Positions 59,651-64,000 of a stretch of DNA of 64,000 nt are shown piece after piece. Both the position numbers and the translations under genes were made by a program. How positions within the stretch are numbered: position 1 is the stretch's first letter; each line of letters starts with the position of its first letter. The stretch is from JALCOL01 sp022649665 (GTDB lineage Bacteria; Bacillota; Bacilli; Lactobacillales; Enterococcaceae): NCBI GenBank assembly GCA_030372335.1, contig JAUDCW010000006.1, one strand, 5' to 3'. Below the pieces are notes generated by a model. It saw nothing but the letters and a program-made list of their open reading frames with translations. It was not told the DNA's origin and did no database searches.

Positions 59651-61495
59651 TTATTTTTGTTCTGCTTTTTTGATTTTTTTCGCGGCTCTTTCGCGTTCGC
59701 TCTTGTCGAGGATCTGCTTTCTCAAGCGGATCGATTCTGGCGTGACTTCACAATACTCATCTTCATTCAAGAATTCTAAAGATTCTTCTAAAGTGAGATG
59801 GCGCGGTTTTTTGATGACGGACGTTTGGTCTTTGTTGGCTGAGCGGACATTGGTCATCTGTTTGCCCTTCGTGATATTGACCGTGATATCTTTGTCGCGG
59901 CTGCTTTCGCCGACGATCATTCCTTCATAAACTTCGGTCCCTGGGTCAACGAACACGGTCCCGCGTTCTTCGACCGACATGATCGAATAAGCAGTCGCTT
60001 TGCCGGCATCGATCGAAACCAGTGCCCCGGTGCGGCGTCCGCCGATATTGCCTTTGAACATCGGCAAATAGGAATCGAACGTATGGTTCATGATCCCGTA
60101 ACCGTGTGTCAGCGACAAGAATTCAGTCGAATAGCCGATCAAACCGCGGGCTGGTGCCAAGAAGATCAAGCGCATCTGGCCATTGCCGGAATGGATCATA
60201 TCCTGCATTTCGCCTTTGCGCTGGCTGAGAGTTTCGATGACCGAGCCCATGTATTCTTCAGGCGTATCGATCTGAACACGTTCAAAAGGTTCGCATTTCA
60301 CGCCGTCGACTTCTTTTTCGATGACCTCCGGACGCGAAACTTGCAACTCAAAACCTTCGCGGCGCATCGTTTCGATCAAGATCGACAAGTGCAGCTCGCC
60401 GCGGCCGGAAACGACCCAGCGGTCAGGAGATTCGGTCGGATCGACACGCAGGGAAACATCCGTTTGCAGCTCTTGATAGAGCCGTTCTTCGATCTTGCGG
60501 GCCGTGACCCATTTCCCTTCACGCCCAGCAAACGGCGAATTGTTGACGACAAACGTCATTTGCAAAGTCGGTTCATCGATATGCAAGATCGGCAGCGCAT
60601 CTTGATGGTCGACCGGAGTGATCGTTTCACCGACGAAAATATCTTCCATCCCGGAAACCGCGATCAAGTCGCCTGCTTTTGCTTCATTGATCTCCAAGCG
60701 TTTCAAACCGAAAAAGCCCATCAGCTTCGTGACGCGGAAATTTTTGACCGAGCCGTCCAATTTCAAAAGGGATACTTGGTCGCCGACTTTGATCGTTCCG
60801 CGGAATACACGGCCGATCCCGATCCGGCCGACATAATCGTTATAGTCCAAAAGCGATACTTGGAACTGCAGCGGTTCATCGCTGTTATCGATCGGCGCCG
60901 GGATATATTTGACGATCGTTTCCAAGATCGGCTGCATCGTATGTTTTTGATCAGCGGGATCAGAAGATTCCGAAGAAGTGCCGTTCAGTGCCGAAGCATA
61001 GAGTACCGGAAATTCCAGTTGTTCATCATTGGCACCGAGTTCGATGAAAAGTTCCAGTACTTCATCGACGACGACTTCCGGCTGTGCGGAAGGCTTGTCG
61101 ATCTTATTAACGACCACGATCGGTTTCAAGTTTTGTTCCAATGCTTTTTTCAAAACAAAACGCGTTTGCGGCATCGTTCCTTCATAGGCATCAACGACTA
61201 AAACAACGCCGTCGACCATTTTCATGATCCGTTCGACTTCGCCGCCGAAATCCGCGTGCCCGGGAGTATCTAAAATATTGATTTTTGTGTCTTTATAATG
61301 GACAGCTGTGTTTTTCGCCAAAATCGTGATTCCGCGTTCTTTTTCGATTGCGTTCGAATCCATGGCTCGTTCTTCCAAATGAGTATGCGCCGGCAATGTA
61401 TCGGATTGTTTCAAGAGTTCATCGACCAATGTGGTTTTTCCGTGATCGACGTGGGCGATAATTGCGACATTGCGGATGTCATTTCTGTATTTCAA
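59651..61495 (-). CDS. typA: Ribosome-binding GTPase TypA/BipA
   Basis: 614 aa. Translational GTPase with G1 AHVDHGKTTLVD, G3 DTPGHADFGGEV and G4 VVNKIDKP, EF-G-like domains and the BipA-specific C-terminal part. TTG 61495 is chosen: AAGGAG is eight bases upstream and the protein then begins KYRNDIRNVAII, as in the family. An ATG six codons earlier contains the ribosome binding site itself. A TATAAT (61611-61606, minus) marks the likely promoter. Involved in stress adaptation and ribosome assembly. Confidence 0.95.
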   Translation of the reverse strand: MKYRNDIRNVAIIAHVDHGKTTLVDELLKQSDTLPAHTHLEERAMDSNAIEKERGITILAKNTAVHYKDTKINILDTPGHADFGGEVERIMKMVDGVVLVVDAYEGTMPQTRFVLKKALEQNLKPIVVVNKIDKPSAQPEVVVDEVLELFIELGANDEQLEFPVLYASALNGTSSESSDPADQKHTMQPILETIVKYIPAPIDNSDEPLQFQVSLLDYNDYVGRIGIGRVFRGTIKVGDQVSLLKLDGSVKNFRVTKLMGFFGLKRLEINEAKAGDLIAVSGMEDIFVGETITPVDHQDALPILHIDEPTLQMTFVVNNSPFAGREGKWVTARKIEERLYQELQTDVSLRVDPTESPDRWVVSGRGELHLSILIETMRREGFELQVSRPEVIEKEVDGVKCEPFERVQIDTPEEYMGSVIETLSQRKGEMQDMIHSGNGQMRLIFLAPARGLIGYSTEFLSLTHGYGIMNHTFDSYLPMFKGNIGGRRTGALVSIDAGKATAYSIMSVEERGTVFVDPGTEVYEGMIVGESSRDKDITVNITKGKQMTNVRSANKDQTSVIKKPRHLTLEESLEFLNEDEYCEVTPESIRLRKQILDKSERERAAKKIKKAEQK

Positions 61496-61650
61496 AATAA
61501 ATTGCTCCTTCATCTTTATTAAACTACCAAGTGGAAATCCAAGTGGAAATCGAAAAATCCCGCGGGGTAATCAAGCGTCTAATCATTTACAGACTTCGAC
61601 TCAACATTATAACAAAAAAATTGAAAAAAATACAGCAGTTTACATTATTT

Positions 61651-62436
61651 TCAATATTTATCAGAAACTTTTTCTAAAATTTCAGCGTGTGCACGCGGTC
61701 CCGCTGCCAGAAACGGCGTACGGCCGTGAAAAGGCAGCGGTTTGCCGAAAAGATCGGTGACGTGGTAGCCAAGTGTCTCCAGCATGATCTTCCCCGCTGC
61801 ATAGTCCCATGGATAAAGATTCGAGACGTAGCCGGCGAGTTCGCCCTTCAAAACTTGCGTGAGCTCGATCCCTGCGCAGCCGCTGATTCGGATTCCCATC
61901 GCCGCGTCGCCGACACGGCGGGTTTGGAAACGGTCGTGCCCGTACATCACTGCATTGAAGCCCAGCAGCCCGTCGGCGAGAGCGGTATCGGGGCATTTCG
62001 GGAGCAGCTCTTCATTAGTAAAGACCCCGAGCGCCGGCCCGCCCCAGAAAAACTCATCGGTCATCACTTCATAGATGAAGCCGACTTGCCCGATTCCGTC
62101 TTCAAAGTAGCCCAGCATGATGCAAAAGTGATCCTGCTGCAAAATAAAATTCAGTGTCCCGTCGATCGGATCGATCACCCAGACATGCCCTTTGAGCGAA
62201 GAAAGTTCGTTTTCGCCGGACTCCTCCGCTAAGATATTCGCCTCTGGATCATAGGCTTTGATCTGCTCGATCAAGAACGCCTGGACTTCTTGATCGATAT
62301 TCGTCACGAGATCATTGCGCGCCGATTTTTCGGATACTTCGATCGTTTCCGAGAAACTCATCATGATCAGATCTTTCGCTGCACGCAGCCACTTTTTCAC
62401 TTCGACGGTCAAAATCTCCAAAGCTTCTTTTTCCAT
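61651..62436 (-). CDS. Inositol monophosphatase family protein (SuhB-like)
   Basis: 261 aa. Metal-dependent sugar-phosphate phosphatase. Family motifs: LAEESGENE, WVIDPIDGTLNFI and LYPWDYAAGKIMLETLG. Substrate could be inositol phosphate, fructose 1,6-bisphosphate or another; not resolvable. GGAGG precedes ATG 62436. The start immediately follows the stop of the UPF0223 gene, a conserved pair in Firmicutes. Confidence 0.87.
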   Translation of the reverse strand: MEKEALEILTVEVKKWLRAAKDLIMMSFSETIEVSEKSARNDLVTNIDQEVQAFLIEQIKAYDPEANILAEESGENELSSLKGHVWVIDPIDGTLNFILQQDHFCIMLGYFEDGIGQVGFIYEVMTDEFFWGGPALGVFTNEELLPKCPDTALADGLLGFNAVMYGHDRFQTRRVGDAAMGIRISGCAGIELTQVLKGELAGYVSNLYPWDYAAGKIMLETLGYHVTDLFGKPLPFHGRTPFLAAGPRAHAEILEKVSDKY

Positions 62437-62730
62437 TTATCTTTCCTCCAAGCGCACGCATGCGTCGCCTTCTTTTTCAGCTGCCAGACAAGCTTTTTTC
62501 GCTTGATAGAGCGAATAGCCGCCCGAAACTTCTTTAAATTCTTTATCGAGCTTTTTTTCTTCGCCGATCGAAGGAACGACCTCTTTAAAGCGGCGGTAAT
62601 GTGCTAAAAACGCTTGCGGGCTGATCCCTTTTTCGTAAACCGCTTCGACGAGATTCCACATCTCGATCACGATCATCAGTTCTTTTTTGGTCCAATATGG
62701 ATCGAGCGGATAATTATAGCTTTCTTTCAT
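62437..62730 (-). CDS. UPF0223 family protein (YktA-like)
   Basis: 97 aa. Begins MKESYNYPLDPYWTKKELMIVIEMWNLVEAVYEKGI and continues with FLAHYRRFKEVVPSIGEEKKLDKEFKEVSGYS-like sequence typical of the family. Function unknown. ATG 62730 has AGGAG five bases upstream; an earlier in-frame start lacks one. Confidence 0.85.
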   Translation of the reverse strand: MKESYNYPLDPYWTKKELMIVIEMWNLVEAVYEKGISPQAFLAHYRRFKEVVPSIGEEKKLDKEFKEVSGGYSLYQAKKACLAAEKEGDACVRLEER

Positions 62731-62762
62731 CTTTCTCCTGCCTTTCGTCTTGCTTATGGGCG

Positions 62763-64000
62763 CTACATCCATTCATGATAGCGCCGGATATAAATACGCT
62801 TGACCGCTTGTGTCAAACAAAGGTATAAAACAACGATCCCCGCATACCAGCCCCAATAAGCGTTCGGCAATCGCAGAAAATCGACAAACTGCCGCAGTGG
62901 TGTCGTGACCAATAAAAGACCAAGAAACAGTGCGAGAAAAGTTCCGAATGTCACCAGGCGCGAAGCGCGGCTCTGGATGACCGGCAAAAAGCGGGTCCGG
63001 ATGACTTGGAAAGCAAAGAGCTGTGTCGTCAGCCCGACCGTGAACCAGCCGGCTTGGAACATCCCTTGCTGCGCCACCGTATCTGCATGGAAAACAAACC
63101 ACATCACGGCAAACGTCAGCAAATCAAAAATGCTGCTGATCGGCCCCATAACGAGCGTAAAGCGCAAAAGTCCGCGGATCCCCCACTTGACCGGCTTCAG
63201 TGTCTCGATCTCGTCAACGTGATCCCACGGAATCGTCATTTGCGACAAGTCATAGATCAAATTCTGCAGCAAAAGCTGAAGTGAGAGCATCGGCAGAAAC
63301 GGCAGAAACGCACTGGCGACTAAAATCGAAAAGACGTTCCCGAAATTGGAGCTGATCGTGATCTTGATGTATTTCATCATATTATTGAAGACTTGCCGGC
63401 CGCCGATCACCCCGTCTTCTAAAACATTCAAACTTTTTTCGAGCAAAATGATCGAACTGGCGTCTTTTGTAATGTCGGCAGCGTTATCGACTGAGATCCC
63501 GACATCGGCTTTTCTTAGAGCCGGGGCATCGTTGATACCGTCGCCCATAAAACCGACCGTGTGTCCCGCCGCTTGCAGGAGCCGAATGATCCGCGCTTTT
63601 TGAAGGGGCGTCAGTTTCGCATAAAGCTGGACGTCATTGATTTCGCGGATGATCTCTTCATCGCTCATCTCTTCCAGCTGACTGCCCAAATAAAAGCGCG
63701 CCGCATCGATCCCGACGTCTTGACAGACTTTGCGCGCAACGATCGCATTGTCGCCGGTCAGCACTTTGACATCGACCCCGTGCTCGTGGAGCGAGCGGAT
63801 CGCCGTCACCGCGCTGGCTTTCGGCGGATCAAGAAAACCGACGAAGCCGACCAGTGTCATATCGGCCTCATCTTTGACCGTATAAGTCGCGTCTTGATGG
63901 ACATCCTTGCGGATCGCAACCGCGATCACGCGCATCCCCTGCTCATTCATCGAGCGGTTGACTGCCTGCATCTTTTCACGCAGTGCTGGCGTCAGCGGCA
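62763..64000 (-). CDS. mgtA: Magnesium-translocating P-type ATPase (MgtA/MgtB type), C-terminal part, cut by window edge
   Basis: The frame is open to the right edge, so the N-terminal half lies outside. Visible parts: the end of the nucleotide-binding domain, the hinge GFMGDGINDAPALRKADVGISVD, and six C-terminal transmembrane helices with LLLQNLIYDLSQMTIPWDHVD, the hallmark of Mg2+ P3B-ATPases. The phosphorylation site is not in the window. MgtA imports Mg2+ at low external concentration. It lies 32 bases upstream of the UPF0223 gene. Confidence 0.88.
   Translation of the reverse strand, partial: PLTPALREKMQAVNRSMNEQGMRVIAVAIRKDVHQDATYTVKDEADMTLVGFVGFLDPPKASAVTAIRSLHEHGVDVKVLTGDNAIVARKVCQDVGIDAARFYLGSQLEEMSDEEIIREINDVQLYAKLTPLQKARIIRLLQAAGHTVGFMGDGINDAPALRKADVGISVDNAADITKDASSIILLEKSLNVLEDGVIGGRQVFNNMMKYIKITISSNFGNVFSILVASAFLPFLPMLSLQLLLQNLIYDLSQMTIPWDHVDEIETLKPVKWGIRGLLRFTLVMGPISSIFDLLTFAVMWFVFHADTVAQQGMFQAGWFTVGLTTQLFAFQVIRTRFLPVIQSRASRLVTFGTFLALFLGLLLVTTPLRQFVDFLRLPNAYWGWYAGIVVLYLCLTQAVKRIYIRRYHEWM

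Noticed and set aside
60083..61201. 372-codon open frame opposite typA
   Set aside because: Shadow of a highly conserved gene; no ribosome binding site and biased composition of an antisense frame. The same applies to 42201-43034 opposite the metal ATPase and to 56955-57593 opposite pyc.
1..64000. CRISPR arrays, tRNA or rRNA genes
   Set aside because: No regularly spaced repeats, no cloverleaf with CCA end and no rRNA segments were recognised on either strand.

Overview
The window is chromosomal DNA of a low-GC Gram-positive bacterium of the order Lactobacillales. The gene orders typA-ylaN-ftsW-pyc-ylbF/ylbG-rsmD-coaD-ylbL-comEA-comEB-comEC-holA-rpsT and ffh-rpsP-khpA-rimM-trmD-rplS are Firmicutes core synteny. 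WxL surface-protein operons, Mga-type regulators and LPxTG-type anchors point to lactic acid bacteria. Pyruvate carboxylase next to ftsW makes a lactobacillus-type genome more likely than an Enterococcus, but the species cannot be fixed from sequence alone. Many genes start with TTG or GTG behind strong AGGAGG-type ribosome binding sites. I see no rRNA, tRNA, CRISPR array, prophage or intact insertion sequence.

Layout. 1-13.3 kb: a two-gene threonine/serine exporter and a TVP38-type membrane protein (+), then a minus-strand set holding a methionine sulfoxide reductase, an SDR enzyme, a giant FtsX-type ABC permease with its ATPase, an EFR1 flavodoxin/ferredoxin and a large old-yellow-enzyme flavoprotein. 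A divergent TetR regulator faces the flavoenzyme, followed by a carboxymuconolactone-decarboxylase-like protein and a quinone oxidoreductase. 13.3-30.6 kb is the accessory part: two duplicated modules, each a five-gene WxL surface operon (-) divergent from an Mga-like regulator (+), then a third WxL operon of different architecture. 30.6-31.3 kb has no convincing gene. 31.3-38.2 kb is translation and secretion core (rplS, trmD, rimM, a YitT protein, khpA, rpsP, ffh, ylxM) plus a DUF523 protein and an aminotransferase. 38.3-43.3 kb (+) has a small membrane protein, an MBL-fold hydrolase, a phosphoglycerate-mutase-like enzyme, uppP and a P1B-4 metal ATPase. 43.3-45 kb is a DUF47/PiT phosphate transport pair. 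45.2-64 kb runs from rpsT through holA, the competence genes comEC/comEB/comEA, a PDZ-Lon protease, coaD, rsmD, ylbG, ylbF, a CAP-associated protein, pyc, ftsW, ylaN, typA, an inositol-phosphatase-family gene and a UPF0223 gene to a truncated mgtA-type Mg2+ ATPase at the right edge.

How it fits together. In the WxL operons, large and small WxL proteins bind the cell wall non-covalently, DUF916/DUF3324 membrane proteins tether them, and small sortase-anchored proteins complete the surface complex. The divergent Mga-like proteins, with PRD-like and EIIB-like domains, probably switch the operons on in response to sugar-transport state.

The observations most worth checking are: comEC split exactly at an A7 slippery heptamer where a -1 shift restores the full protein; a Fur-box promoter and strong terminator that would make a roughly 75-nt RNA between two genes; a conserved TTTTTGCCTA-n4-TAGGCAAAAA hairpin directly before both Mga-like genes; a non-canonical LMQTG sorting motif shared by the two paralogous anchor proteins; and a dispersed hairpin element with a conserved flank in three intergenic regions.
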